Of a stretch of 64,000 nt of DNA, positions 17,934 through 26,723 are shown in pieces. Position 1 is the first letter of the stretch. Every line of letters starts with the position of its first letter. The stretch comes from Pseudomonas sp. dw_612 (GTDB taxonomy: Bacteria > Pseudomonadota > Gammaproteobacteria > Pseudomonadales > Pseudomonadaceae): assembly GCF_018449725.1 (NCBI RefSeq), contig NZ_JAAVVC010000001.1, forward strand, positions 124,001 to 188,000, in the 5' to 3' direction. The notes under the pieces are model-generated. The model did not search any database, was not told where the DNA came from, and saw only the letters and a list, made by a program, of their open reading frames with translations. A program made the position numbers and the translations under genes.

Positions 17934-18527
17934 GTGTTCTCGCGCCTCAATACCCTCTGGACCTGGCTCTTTTACGCCATGAGCTGGCTCGTTGTACTCG
18001 TCTTGGTGTTGCACTACGCCTTCTTCGATTGGTTGTTGATCACACCGATTGATGTCGGCGGCACTTTCATGGGCGGTGGCATGGCCACACAGATGTATTT
18101 GATCGGCTGGATCATGGCCACCCTGGGTCTGATTGTCGCGATTTTGTTACGCCTGCCCGGCGCGCTCTATGGCTGGATCGGCGCCGGCCTGGTGCCGTTG
18201 GGCATCGGCGCCTGGTGGCAACTGAACTACCCGGACAATGCCGAAGAAGTCATTTACAGCACCAGCCCCCATGAGATCGGCACCGTCATGCTGATCGGCG
18301 TGATGTTGCTGGGCAGCGGCCTCTACGTCCGCGCCCGACGCAAACCCCGTGCACTGGATCGGGAGCACATGCCGGTGCAATTCATCATCGCGGCGATGCT
18401 GGCCGCGTTTTTTATTGGCGTGCCCCTGGCGATTTACAAACAACAGACGCTCCCCCACTGCGCCTTCAACAAGGCCGGCCAACAGTTGACAGTCTGCATT
18501 GGCGACGACCCCGTCATCGTTGATTGA
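17934..18527 (+). CDS. Inner-membrane protein of unknown function
   Basis: 197 residues with a GTG start placed by AAAAGGA upstream. Hydrophobic segments lie at roughly residues 10-30, 55-72, 76-95, 115-132 and 148-168, with a C-terminal periplasmic-looking tail holding two cysteines (PHCAFNKAG, TVCIGDD). I do not recognise the family. It stands alone between the TetR and VOC genes. Confidence 0.75.
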   Translation: MFSRLNTLWTWLFYAMSWLVVLVLVLHYAFFDWLLITPIDVGGTFMGGGMATQMYLIGWIMATLGLIVAILLRLPGALYGWIGAGLVPLGIGAWWQLNYPDNAEEVIYSTSPHEIGTVMLIGVMLLGSGLYVRARRKPRALDREHMPVQFIIAAMLAAFFIGVPLAIYKQQTLPHCAFNKAGQQLTVCIGDDPVIVD

Positions 18528-18678
18528 TCGGGCAATAAGCAACGCCTTGGCTATAGAAAAAACGTCTGAACAATCCCGGCAAGAACCCGCCTCTAACGCT
18601 TTGCTATTTGAGGTCAAACCCCATTGAAGCCGGAGGCCGTCGTGGCCTCCAGCCTGACTCGGTTACCGGGAGCACAGC

Positions 18679-19092
18679 ATGAAAATCAATCCCTACCTGA
18701 TCTTCAACGGCGACTGCAAAGCCGCCTTCACTTATTACGCCAAGGCCCTGCCCGGCACGATCGACGCCATGATGACCTTCGGCGAAACACCGGCCAAGGA
18801 TCACGTGCAGGCGGACTACCACAATCTGATCATCCACACCCGCCTGTCCGTGGGCGACCAGGCGATCATGGGCTCGGACACCACACCCGACCGCCCGACC
18901 GATGACATGAGCGGCTGCTCGATTTCGCTGAACGTCGACAGCATCGCTGAAGCCGAGCGTGTGTTCGCGGCACTGGCGGAGGGCGGCACGGTGCAAATGC
19001 CATTGGAAGCCACGTTCTGGGCGGCGCGATTTGGAATGTTGGTGGATCGGTTTGGCGTGGCGTGGATGGTGAATTGCGAGAAGGATCAGTGA
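18679..19092 (+). CDS. VOC/PhnB-like glyoxalase-fold protein
   Basis: A 137-residue protein with the PhnB-type VOC fold: PYLIFNGDCKAAFTYYAKAL at the N-terminus and FWAARFGMLVDRFGVAWMVN at the end. GGGAG precedes the ATG. Such proteins are often called 3-demethylubiquinone-9 methyltransferase-like or PhnB; no reaction is established. Confidence 0.88.
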   Translation: MKINPYLIFNGDCKAAFTYYAKALPGTIDAMMTFGETPAKDHVQADYHNLIIHTRLSVGDQAIMGSDTTPDRPTDDMSGCSISLNVDSIAEAERVFAALAEGGTVQMPLEATFWAARFGMLVDRFGVAWMVNCEKDQ

Positions 19093-19105
19093 ACTGATCG
19101 ATACT

Positions 19106-19200
19106 CCTGTGGGAGCGAGCTTGCTCGCGAAAGCGGTGGGTCAGTCAACATACAAGTCGACTGACACACCGCTTTCGCGAGCAAGCCCGCTCCCACAGGG
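19106..19200. repeat. REP inverted pair
   Basis: REP core and its reverse complement around a short centre, between the VOC gene and the EAL gene. Confidence 0.92.
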
Positions 19201-19303
19201 TGAGTGTTCATCTTTGGACTCTCTGGCAACTCCGTGATTGTCTGCACCGTCAATACGCTGTCCCGGCGCGGGTGCTGGATTTGCTGGTGTCTCCTGTGAA
19301 CGC

Positions 19304-20131
19304 CTACAAAGTCATCGACTCCACCACACACAACTCCCCCAACGCGTCGATCCGTGGTCGGCCAAACAAATAGCCCTGCCCCCACTCGCTACCACACGCC
19401 GTGGCCAACGCCCGATCAGCTTCGGACTCGATACCTTCGATAATCACGCACGGTGCCAGGGTCTTACACAGTTGCACCAGGTGACCGAGGGTCTGGGCGC
19501 TGTTGGTTTCCAGGCGTGCGCGCTGCAAGTAGCCCTGGTCGATCTTGACGATGTCCGGGCGGGTCTGGCGGATGAATTCCAGGGTGCCGAGGCCGGCGCC
19601 AAAGTCGTCGATGGCTACCCGGCAGCCGAGTTCACGCAAGCACAGGACGAACTCGATGGCGGCCGAGGTGCTCGGCGGTGTGGCGCTTTCGGTGATTTCG
19701 AGCACCAGTCGTGCGGCCACTGAGGGTGTGTCGCGCAACTGCATGAGGATGGGTTGCCAGTAGTCGTCGACGATGGCGCTCTGCGCGGAAATGTTGCAGC
19801 CCAGCCGCAGGTGTTCGTTTTGCAGCAGACGGTCGATCACGCTGTGTACTACGCTGCGGTCCAGCTCACGCATCAGTTGATGTTTCTCCAGCATGGCGAA
19901 GGGATAGACGCCCTCGCCCTGGGCATTGATGTGCCGCAACAAGCCTTCCTGGTACAGCACCCGACTGCTGTCGGGCAACCAGACTACTGGTTGAAACGCC
20001 AACACCAGCCGACCCTGTGCCAACTCTCGATAAAAGCTTCTGACTCTGTGCATGTCATATCCGTAGACAAAGCGGCGGCCGGCCGCGGTTGAGCGTTGAC
20101 TGCCGGCCATAATCGACGCTCGCCCAGTCAT
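19304..20131 (-). CDS. EAL domain protein (probable c-di-GMP phosphodiesterase)
   Basis: 275 residues, essentially one EAL domain. The EAL signature reads EGL in YQEGLLRHI. The other functional residues are kept: NIS, EITES, AIDDFGAG, the Lys in VKIDQGY, EGIES and QGYLFGRP. Activity on cyclic di-GMP is therefore likely despite the altered signature. No sensor domain or membrane helix is visible. Later start codons at 20110 and 20053 are possible. Confidence 0.85.
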   Translation of the reverse strand: MTGRASIMAGSQRSTAAGRRFVYGYDMHRVRSFYRELAQGRLVLAFQPVVWLPDSSRVLYQEGLLRHINAQGEGVYPFAMLEKHQLMRELDRSVVHSVIDRLLQNEHLRLGCNISAQSAIVDDYWQPILMQLRDTPSVAARLVLEITESATPPSTSAAIEFVLCLRELGCRVAIDDFGAGLGTLEFIRQTRPDIVKIDQGYLQRARLETNSAQTLGHLVQLCKTLAPCVIIEGIESEADRALATACGSEWGQGYLFGRPRIDALGELCVVESMTL

Positions 20132-20265
20132 CAGGAAGTGTTCCCGGATACCTTTCGCTTGTCCTTGGAAACGCGTCCCTACCGTTTATCGACTGCGATC
20201 ATTTGTTTATTGCGATCATGCGCCGGCTAGCGCGACATCACTTAGCCATCACCTCAGGTATAACC

Positions 20266-21267
20266 ATGCACACAATGACCAGCGCCAGTTTTCGGGTGCT
20301 TGCCGATGTCCTGACCGACGGAGGGGCAAACGTAGAAGCCCTGCTCAAACAGTTCGACAGTGGCGAGGAGGTCTTTGCGAATTCCAAGGGTGTCAGGCTG
20401 GAGCTGGTTTATAAGGTGATGGCGGAAGCGGCCATGCGTACCGGCAATCCGGACATTGGCCTGCTGGCGTACACCCGGGCGCACCCGGCCAATCTGGAGG
20501 TGTTGGGTTACGCGGTGATGTCATGCGCCACATTGGGCACCGCGCTGCAACGACTGGTGGACTATCACTCGCTGATCAACAATGGCTTTTACCGGTGCCT
20601 GGACCACAAGCCCCGTGCGCTGAAGATGATCGGTTTCGACATCAGCCTCGAACCGTCGCTGACGCCCCGCCCGTTTATCGACGCCGGTGCCGCGCAAACC
20701 CTGGGATTGGTGCACTGGCTGCTGCCCAAGCACAAACCCCTGCCGCTGGCGGCGACGTTCACCTATCCCAAACCCGCTGACACGTCCCGACTGGAACAAC
20801 TGCTGGGCAACAATCTGTTGTTCGGCGCGGCGTACAACAGCCTGTCGTTCAGCCTCGACGACTGCGCGATTGCCCTGCCCACCGCCAACCCGGCGCTGGA
20901 CGTCTTGCACGTCGAATACGCCCGCGCACGCCTGGATGTGCTGCTCAACGACTCGATGACCGCGCGGGTTCGGCGGGTATTGTCCGAGCGCCTGGCCCAG
21001 GGCGTGACCAGTGACCTGGACAAGATTGCCCAGGTGGTCGGCGTCAGTGCGCGCAGCCTGCAACGGCGCTTGAGCAATGAAGACATGCACTTTTCGGCGT
21101 TGCAGGACGAGGCGCGGTTGATGCTGGCGCATAACTTCCTGCGCAACTCGGCACGCAGCGTGAAATACATCGGCGCGTTGTTGGGGTTTCGTGATCAGAG
21201 CAGTTTTCACAAGGCCTGTATTCGCTGGTTCGGGATGACGCCGGGGCGGTATCGGCAGGCTTCCTGA
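20266..21267 (+). CDS. AraC family transcriptional regulator
   Basis: 333 residues: Arabinose_bd-type N-terminal domain (SASFRVLADVLTDGGANVEA) and C-terminal AraC HTH (LDKIAQVVGVSARSLQRRLS, GFRDQSSFHKACIRWFGMTP). The ATG at 20266 gives the expected N-terminus; upstream starts are less likely. No operonic partner, so the target is unknown. Confidence 0.87.
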   Translation: MHTMTSASFRVLADVLTDGGANVEALLKQFDSGEEVFANSKGVRLELVYKVMAEAAMRTGNPDIGLLAYTRAHPANLEVLGYAVMSCATLGTALQRLVDYHSLINNGFYRCLDHKPRALKMIGFDISLEPSLTPRPFIDAGAAQTLGLVHWLLPKHKPLPLAATFTYPKPADTSRLEQLLGNNLLFGAAYNSLSFSLDDCAIALPTANPALDVLHVEYARARLDVLLNDSMTARVRRVLSERLAQGVTSDLDKIAQVVGVSARSLQRRLSNEDMHFSALQDEARLMLAHNFLRNSARSVKYIGALLGFRDQSSFHKACIRWFGMTPGRYRQAS

Positions 21268-21324
21268 TTCGCAATGCACAGGGGATTTGTTGTGAACACA
21301 GGGCTTATGAGCAACAGAGATCAA

Positions 21325-21413
21325 TTGTGGGAGCGGGCTTGCTCGCGAAAGCGGTCTGTCTGGTACATGGATGTTGAATGTGCCGCCTTCGCGAGCAGGC
21401 TCGCTCCCACAGG
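21325..21413. repeat. REP inverted pair
   Basis: Inverted REP cores separated by ~40 nt between the AraC gene and folD. Confidence 0.9.
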
Positions 21414-21509
21414 TGATCTGCGACAGACTTCATCCCCGCGACATCCTGTCCATCTGCTGCCGGTGGTCGGCGGCCACTCTCGGCTGGTAACCTGCGCCCT
21501 GCTCTTTCA

Positions 21510-22454
21510 ATGACGACGGTGACGCATTTGATCAGCAGTACCCCCACCCTGGCCCGGGATATCGACGGTAAAGCCATCTCGGCCCTGGTGCTCGACGAGG
21601 TCCGGGAAGACGTTCTGGCCCTGGCCGAGCAGCAAATTTATCCCGCTCTGGCGGTTCTGCTGGTCGGCGACGATCCGGCCAGCCACGTGTATGTGCGCAA
21701 CAAACTGCTGCGGGCCAAGGAAGTCGGGATTCGCTCGCTCGAATACCGTTTGCCGGACACCGCCAGCCAGGCGCAGGTGCTGGAACAGATTGCGCAATTG
21801 AACGCCGATGCCTCGGTGAACGGCATTCTGGTGCAGTTGCCGTTGCCGGGGCATATCGACGAAGCGGCGGTGATTCATGCCATCGACCCGATCAAGGACG
21901 TGGACGGTTTCCATCGCGAAAACGTCGGCGGTCTGGTGCAAGGCATGGAGGTGCTGACGCCGTGCACGCCCAGCGGCTGCATGCGTTTGCTGAAGGAAAC
22001 CTGCGGCGACATCAGCGGCTTGCACGCGGTGGTCATCGGCCGGTCGAACATTGTCGGCAAACCCATGGCGACCTTGCTGTTGCAGGCTCACTGTTCGGTC
22101 AGCGTGGTGCATTCACGCAGTGTCGACGCGGCAGCGCTGTGCCGACTGGCGGACATCGTTGTGGCGGCGGTGGGTCGGCCGCATTTGATCGATGCCAGTT
22201 GGCTCAAGCCTGGGGCGGTGGTGATTGATGTCGGGATCAATCGTATTACTGACGCGTCTGGCAGCCACTTGGTGGGTGATGTCGACTACGCCAGCGCGCG
22301 GACGGTTGCCCGTGCGATCACGCCGGTGCCGGGAGGTGTGGGGCCGATGACGATTGCGTATTTGTTGAAGAACACATTGATCGCCGCCAAGTTGCAGCGT
22401 GCGGCACTGGCCCGTGAGTCGGATCCGGATGGGTGTGATTCGGATATCAACTGA
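21510..22454 (+). CDS. folD: Bifunctional methylene-THF dehydrogenase/cyclohydrolase
   Basis: 314 residues, slightly longer than the usual ~285. Active-site [14 protein letters not shown] supplies the Tyr and Lys of the family. [28 protein letters not shown] and the dinucleotide loop [12 protein letters not shown] are all present. It interconverts methylene-, methenyl- and formyl-THF. The isolated setting and extended ends suggest an accessory paralog rather than the housekeeping copy, but I cannot see the rest of the genome. Confidence 0.92.
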   Translation: MTTVTHLISSTPTLARDIDGKAISALVLDEVREDVLALAEQQIYPALAVLLVGDDPASHVYVRNKLLRAKEVGIRSLEYRLPDTASQAQVLEQIAQLNADASVNGILVQLPLPGHIDEAAVIHAIDPIKDVDGFHRENVGGLVQGMEVLTPCTPSGCMRLLKETCGDISGLHAVVIGRSNIVGKPMATLLLQAHCSVSVVHSRSVDAAALCRLADIVVAAVGRPHLIDASWLKPGAVVIDVGINRITDASGSHLVGDVDYASARTVARAITPVPGGVGPMTIAYLLKNTLIAAKLQRAALARESDPDGCDSDIN

Positions 22455-22482
22455 CCGACGCGAAACCTGTAACGCACTCGAC

Positions 22483-22713
22483 TTGTAGCAGCTGCCGAGG
22501 CACGAGGCTGCGTTCGGCTGCGAAGCAGTCGTGAAATCAGCCGATGCGGTGTTTCAGGAAGACCGCGTGCTCAGGTTTCACGACTGCTGCGCAGCCGAAC
22601 GCAGCCTCGTGCCTCGGCAGCTGCTACAAGCCGGACGCAGCCTCGTACCTCGGCAGCTGCTACAAGCCGGACGCAGCCTCGTGCCTCGGCAGCTGCTACA
22701 GGCCGGACGCAGG
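22483..22713. repeat. Inverted repeat followed by 36-bp tandem copies
   Basis: An inverted repeat (TTGTAGCAGCTGCCGAGGCA ... and back) ends in a 36-bp unit at 22593-22628 that is repeated at 22629-22664 and 22665-22700 with one to three changes. The unit holds GCCTCGTGCCTCGGCAGCTG. It occupies the gap between two convergent genes. Confidence 0.9.
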
Positions 22714-22728
22714 CTGCGTCAGTAGCGA

Positions 22729-24003
22729 TCAAAAACGCGGCTTAACCGTCTTCCACTCCGGTTTATATCGCTGCATCTGCTTCACATCATCGCGCTGGCG
22801 AATCCCGCAAGTCAGGTACTGATCATGCAGCTTGCCCAGCTGATCATGATCCAGTTCCAACCCCAGCCCCGGCGCCCGGGTGATCTTTACGCAGCCATCC
22901 ACGATCGGCAACTTACCGCCCTTGATCACTTCTTCGTCCGGTTCCTGCCACGGGTAATGGGTGTCGCAGGCGTAATCCAGATTCGGTACCGACGCCGCCA
23001 CATGGGCCATGGCCATCAGGCTGATGCCCAGGTGCGAATTGGAATGCATGGACACGCCGAGGCCAAAGGTCTGGCACATTTTCGCCAACGCCTGGGTGTC
23101 GCGCAGGCCGCCCCAATAATGGTGATCGGCGAGCACAATCTGCACGCTGTTCAACGCGACGCTGCGGCGAAATTCATCGAAGTCGGTGACCACCATATTG
23201 GTCGCCAGCGGCAGGCCGGTGCGCTTGTGCAGTTCGGACATGCCTTCCAGGCCAGGCGTCGGATCTTCGTAATATTGCAGGTCATCGCCCAGCAATTCGG
23301 CCATGCGGATAGAGGTGTCCAGTGACCAGTTCGCATTTGGATCAATACGCAGCGGATAACCGGGAAACGCCTTCTTCAGCGCCTTGATGCACGCCACTTC
23401 GTGCTCCGGTTCCAGCGCGCCAGCCTTGAGCTTGATGCTCTTGAAACCGTAAGTTTCGATCATGCGCCGGGCCTGGGCGACGATCTGTTCTTCGTTCAGC
23501 GCCTCGCCCCAACTGTCCGGTTTATAAGGCGAATCGATGTGCTGCGCGTACTTGAAAAACAAGTAAGCGCTGAACGGAATTTCATCGCGAATCGCCCCGC
23601 CCAACAGGTCCACCAACGGCACATTCAGCGAGTGCGCCTGCAAGTCGAGAAACGCCACTTCAAACGCCGAATACGCATTGCTCACCGCTTTGCTGGCGTG
23701 GGAACCGGGGGCCAGTTCGGCACCGGCCACGCTGGTGGTTTTATTCGCCGCCACGGTCGCTTGCACGATGGCGCGCAGTTGATTGAGGTTGAACGGGTCG
23801 AGGCCGATCAACTGATCCTTGAGTTGCATCTGGATCGCCAGCGCCGGGGCATCACCGTAGCTCTCGCCGAGGCCGATGTAGCCGTTGTCGCTCTCGATTT
23901 CGATGATCGAGCGCAGCGCAAAGGGTTCGTGAATGCCACTGGCGTTGAGCAGTGGCGGATCGCGGAAGGCGATGGGGGTCACGGTCACTCGTGTGATTTT
24001 CAA
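22729..24003 (-). CDS. Glucarate dehydratase family enzyme
   Basis: A 424-residue enolase-superfamily acid-sugar dehydratase. Lys191 and Lys193 (SIKLKAG), metal ligands Asp221 and Asn223 (RIDPNANW), Glu246 (YYEDP), Asn269 (ATNM) and the general base His320 (SMHSNSHLGIS) follow the glucarate dehydratase pattern. It would convert D-glucarate or a related aldarate to 5-keto-4-deoxyglucarate. It is co-oriented with the MFS gene upstream; no further glucarate pathway gene is in view, so the exact aldarate is open. Confidence 0.88.
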   Translation of the reverse strand: MKITRVTVTPIAFRDPPLLNASGIHEPFALRSIIEIESDNGYIGLGESYGDAPALAIQMQLKDQLIGLDPFNLNQLRAIVQATVAANKTTSVAGAELAPGSHASKAVSNAYSAFEVAFLDLQAHSLNVPLVDLLGGAIRDEIPFSAYLFFKYAQHIDSPYKPDSWGEALNEEQIVAQARRMIETYGFKSIKLKAGALEPEHEVACIKALKKAFPGYPLRIDPNANWSLDTSIRMAELLGDDLQYYEDPTPGLEGMSELHKRTGLPLATNMVVTDFDEFRRSVALNSVQIVLADHHYWGGLRDTQALAKMCQTFGLGVSMHSNSHLGISLMAMAHVAASVPNLDYACDTHYPWQEPDEEVIKGGKLPIVDGCVKITRAPGLGLELDHDQLGKLHDQYLTCGIRQRDDVKQMQRYKPEWKTVKPRF

Positions 24004-24029
24004 AGGGTCAGGCTCCGATTATCCAAGTC

Positions 24030-25376
24030 TTAATGTGAAGCGGCGTGGTTCGGCACCACAGCTTTGGTCGCGATTTGTTTGCTTGCTTTCGGGGTGGTGC
24101 GGGCAAAGAAAATCACCACGGCGGCCACCAGCGACGTCGCCGCCAGGCCATACAGGCCGCCCTCGATCGAGCCGGTGGATTGCTCCAGGAAACCGAACGC
24201 GGTGGGCGCGACAAAACCGCCGAGGTTGCCGATGGAGTTGATCAACGCGATCACTGCCGCCGCGATGCGCGCATCCAGATAACTTTGCGGAATCGGCCAG
24301 AACAGGGCTGACGCAGCCTTGAAACCGATGGCGGCAAAACAGATCGCGACAAAGGCAAAGATCGGGCCGCCGGTGGTGGACATGAACATGCCGAACGCGG
24401 CGATCACCAGCGTCAGCGCGACCCAGGCTTGCTGGAATTTCCATTTGCTGGCCATGGCCGCGAAGCCGTACATCGCGATGATGGAAATGATCCACGGCAC
24501 CGAGTTGAACAGACCGACCTGGAAGTCGCCGAGGTTGCCCATCTTCTTGATCATGCTCGGTAGCCAGAATGTGGCGCCGTAGATGGTCAGGGCGATGGAG
24601 AAGTAGATGAAGCAGAACAACGCAATCTGCCGGTCGGCCAACAGCTTGAACATCGACGGCACAGGGCCTTTCGCAGCCTCGCGGACTTGCTGTTCTTCGG
24701 CGATGGCAGCAATCAGCGCGCCGCGCTCCTCATCGCTCAGCCATTTCGCTTCGCGTGGATGGGATTGCAGCCAGAACCAGACAAAACCGCACAACACGAT
24801 GGAGGCAAAGCCCTCGATCAGGAACATCCACTGCCAGCCATGCAGGTTCAAGCCGTTGACGTTCAACAATGCGCCGGAGACTGGGCCGGAAATCACCGAG
24901 GCTATCGCCGAACCGCTGAGGAATACCGCCATGGTCTTGCCGCGTTCAGACGCCGGCAGCCACTGGGTGAAGTAATAAATGATGCCGGGGAAGAACCCGG
25001 CCTCCGCCGCGCCGAGGATAAAGCGCAGCACGTAGAAACTGGTCTCACCCTTGACGAAGGCCATCGCCATGGCGGCGGCGCCCCAGGTGAACATGATGCG
25101 GGTCAGCCAGACGCGAGCGCCGTAGCGCTGCAGCAGCATATTGGACGGCACTTCAAACAAGGCGTAACCGACGAAAAACAAACCGGCGCCCAGTCCATAG
25201 GCCGCAGCGCCAATGCCGAGATCCGTTTCCATGTGGCTGCGCACGAAACCGATGTTGACCCGGTCGATGTAGTTGACGATGAACATGACCACGAACAGCG
25301 GCAGCACATGGCGTTTCACCTTGGCGGCGGCACGGGCCAGCACCGTGGGCTCCGGCGTACTCTGGAGGGTATTCAA
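24030..25376 (-). CDS. ACS-family MFS transporter (aldarate/hexuronate type)
   Basis: 448 residues, twelve helices, anion:cation symporter family (FVVMFIVNYIDRVNIGFV, GLFFVGYALFEVPSNMLLQR, EAGFFPGIIYYFTQW). The translation start is a TTG at 25376 placed by GGGAG; no ATG lies before the first helix. With the dehydratase gene just downstream it very likely imports the same aldarate. Confidence 0.9.
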   Translation of the reverse strand: MNTLQSTPEPTVLARAAAKVKRHVLPLFVVMFIVNYIDRVNIGFVRSHMETDLGIGAAAYGLGAGLFFVGYALFEVPSNMLLQRYGARVWLTRIMFTWGAAAMAMAFVKGETSFYVLRFILGAAEAGFFPGIIYYFTQWLPASERGKTMAVFLSGSAIASVISGPVSGALLNVNGLNLHGWQWMFLIEGFASIVLCGFVWFWLQSHPREAKWLSDEERGALIAAIAEEQQVREAAKGPVPSMFKLLADRQIALFCFIYFSIALTIYGATFWLPSMIKKMGNLGDFQVGLFNSVPWIISIIAMYGFAAMASKWKFQQAWVALTLVIAAFGMFMSTTGGPIFAFVAICFAAIGFKAASALFWPIPQSYLDARIAAAVIALINSIGNLGGFVAPTAFGFLEQSTGSIEGGLYGLAATSLVAAVVIFFARTTPKASKQIATKAVVPNHAASH

Positions 25377-25439
25377 GGGGCGACTCCCGATCTTGTTTTT
25401 TTGGGGACGAGCCGATCATGGACGCGGCAATTGATCCCG

Positions 25440-25478
25440 TCTAATCTAACTTGGCATTCGATTGATACCTGGATTAGA
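25440..25478. promoter_or_regulatory. Inverted repeat in the glucarate divergent promoter
   Basis: TCTAATC (25440-25446) and GATTAGA (25472-25478) are exact inverted arms 25 nt apart in the intergenic region; the right arm ends 3 nt before the LysR start codon. This fits a LysR recognition/autoregulation site. Confidence 0.55.
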
Positions 25479-25481
25479 TCA

Positions 25482-26387
25482 ATGTTCGAACTCACCCAGC
25501 TGCGCTGCTTTACCACGGTCGCCACCGAACTGAATTTCCGTCGCGCCGCCGAACGCTTGAACATGACGCAACCGCCGCTGAGCCGACAGATACAGCTGTT
25601 GGAGCATCACTTGGGCGTCGAGTTGTTCACCCGCACCACTCGCAGCGTCGCGTTGACTGCCGCCGGTCGCGCGTTTTTCATCGAAGCGCAAAACTTGCTG
25701 GAGCGCGCCCAGCAAGCGGCGGTCACCGCCCGGCGCTTTGCCGAAGGCGACATCGGCTCGGTCAACATCAGTTTCGTCGGCAGCGCGGTGTATGAATTCC
25801 TGCCCAAGGTCATCGCTGAAGCGCGACTCAAACAGCCCCACGTGAAAATCGATCTGTCGGAGATGAACACCTACCAACAGCACGAAGCCTTGCGCGCTCG
25901 CCGCATCGACCTTGGCATCGTTCGCGCGCCATTGCTGGAGCCGGGCTACGCCACCGAATGCCTGGTGCGCGAGCCGTTCCTCCTCGCCGTGCCGAGCAAT
26001 CATCGACTGGCCAGCGCCGAAAGCGTGTCGGTGCAGGACCTCGACGCCCAACCTTTCCTAATGTACTCCCACGCCGCCTACCCGCCGTTCAACGAACTGC
26101 TGACCGGTATGCTGCGCTCGGCCCGCGTCGCCCCGGAATACGTGCAATGGCTGGGCTCGTCGCTGACCATCCTGGCCCTGGTCAACGCCGGCATGGGCCT
26201 GGCCCTGGTGCCGCGCTGCGCTTCAAGTGTGGTGTTCAAGAACGTGGTGTTTCGCGATATCGACCTGGGGGAAGGCGTGCAAAGCGAGCTGCATTTGATC
26301 TGGCGCGAAAACAACGACAACCCGGCGTTTGCGATGCTGCTGGAAGGGATTCGACGAGCGGTCCGGGACGGTTGGGGCGCGCCGTGA
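25482..26387 (+). CDS. LysR family regulator of the glucarate genes
   Basis: A 301-residue LysR regulator (FELTQLRCFTTVATELNFRR, LNMTQPPLSRQIQLLEHHLG, then an effector domain). The ATG at 25482 gives the canonical start right before the HTH; an open frame back to 24687 is a shadow of the transporter gene. Divergent from the transporter/dehydratase pair, which it should control in response to the aldarate. Confidence 0.9.
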   Translation: MFELTQLRCFTTVATELNFRRAAERLNMTQPPLSRQIQLLEHHLGVELFTRTTRSVALTAAGRAFFIEAQNLLERAQQAAVTARRFAEGDIGSVNISFVGSAVYEFLPKVIAEARLKQPHVKIDLSEMNTYQQHEALRARRIDLGIVRAPLLEPGYATECLVREPFLLAVPSNHRLASAESVSVQDLDAQPFLMYSHAAYPPFNELLTGMLRSARVAPEYVQWLGSSLTILALVNAGMGLALVPRCASSVVFKNVVFRDIDLGEGVQSELHLIWRENNDNPAFAMLLEGIRRAVRDGWGAP

Positions 26388-26407
26388 ATGTAGTTTTCGG
26401 CAGGCAT

Positions 26408-26437
26408 GAAAAAGCCCGACCTTTGCAGATTGGGCTC
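26408..26437 (-). terminator. Terminator between the LysR and lipoprotein genes
   Basis: On the minus strand AGCCC pairs with GGGCT across a 14-nt loop and is followed by TTTTT. It ends the lipoprotein transcript; the A-run on the other side may let it also serve the LysR gene. Confidence 0.65.
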
Positions 26438-26449
26438 ATGCACTCACCG

Positions 26450-26590
26450 CTAATAGCGGTGGTACTCCTGACCTCCGTAGTAACGACCGTGATCACGTCC
26501 ATGCCCATGCCCATCATGCCAGTACGGCCAGCAGCCGCCGAGCAGCAGGGATGCTGCAATCACCAACAGTAAAGGGGTCGTGCGTTTCAT
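26450..26590 (-). CDS. Small His/Gly-rich lipoprotein (46 aa)
   Basis: A 46-residue protein with a clear lipoprotein signal: MKRTTPLLLVIAASLLLGGC, cysteine 20 in the lipobox LGGC. The short mature part (WPYWHDGHGHGRDHGRYYGG and on) has six His and many Gly/Tyr. GGAGA lies ~8 nt before the ATG, and a terminator follows. The mature peptide could bind metal, but this is inference. Similar 'YPYWHD...' small lipoproteins are common in Pseudomonas. Confidence 0.8.
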   Translation of the reverse strand: MKRTTPLLLVIAASLLLGGCWPYWHDGHGHGRDHGRYYGGQEYHRY

Positions 26591-26723
26591 AGGATCATCT
26601 CCGGGCAGGCAATGCCTGACGCTGTAATCATTTGAACTGCACGAAAACGCGATGGTTCAGAACGCTCGGATCAACGGATCCGGGCTCATCGGATTGATGC
26701 CTGCTGCTTCAACGATGTCACCC

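Noticed and set aside
24687..25481. N-terminal extension of the LysR gene across the transporter gene
   Set aside because: It is antisense to the ACS-family transporter; LysR proteins begin directly before the HTH, as the ATG at 25482 gives.
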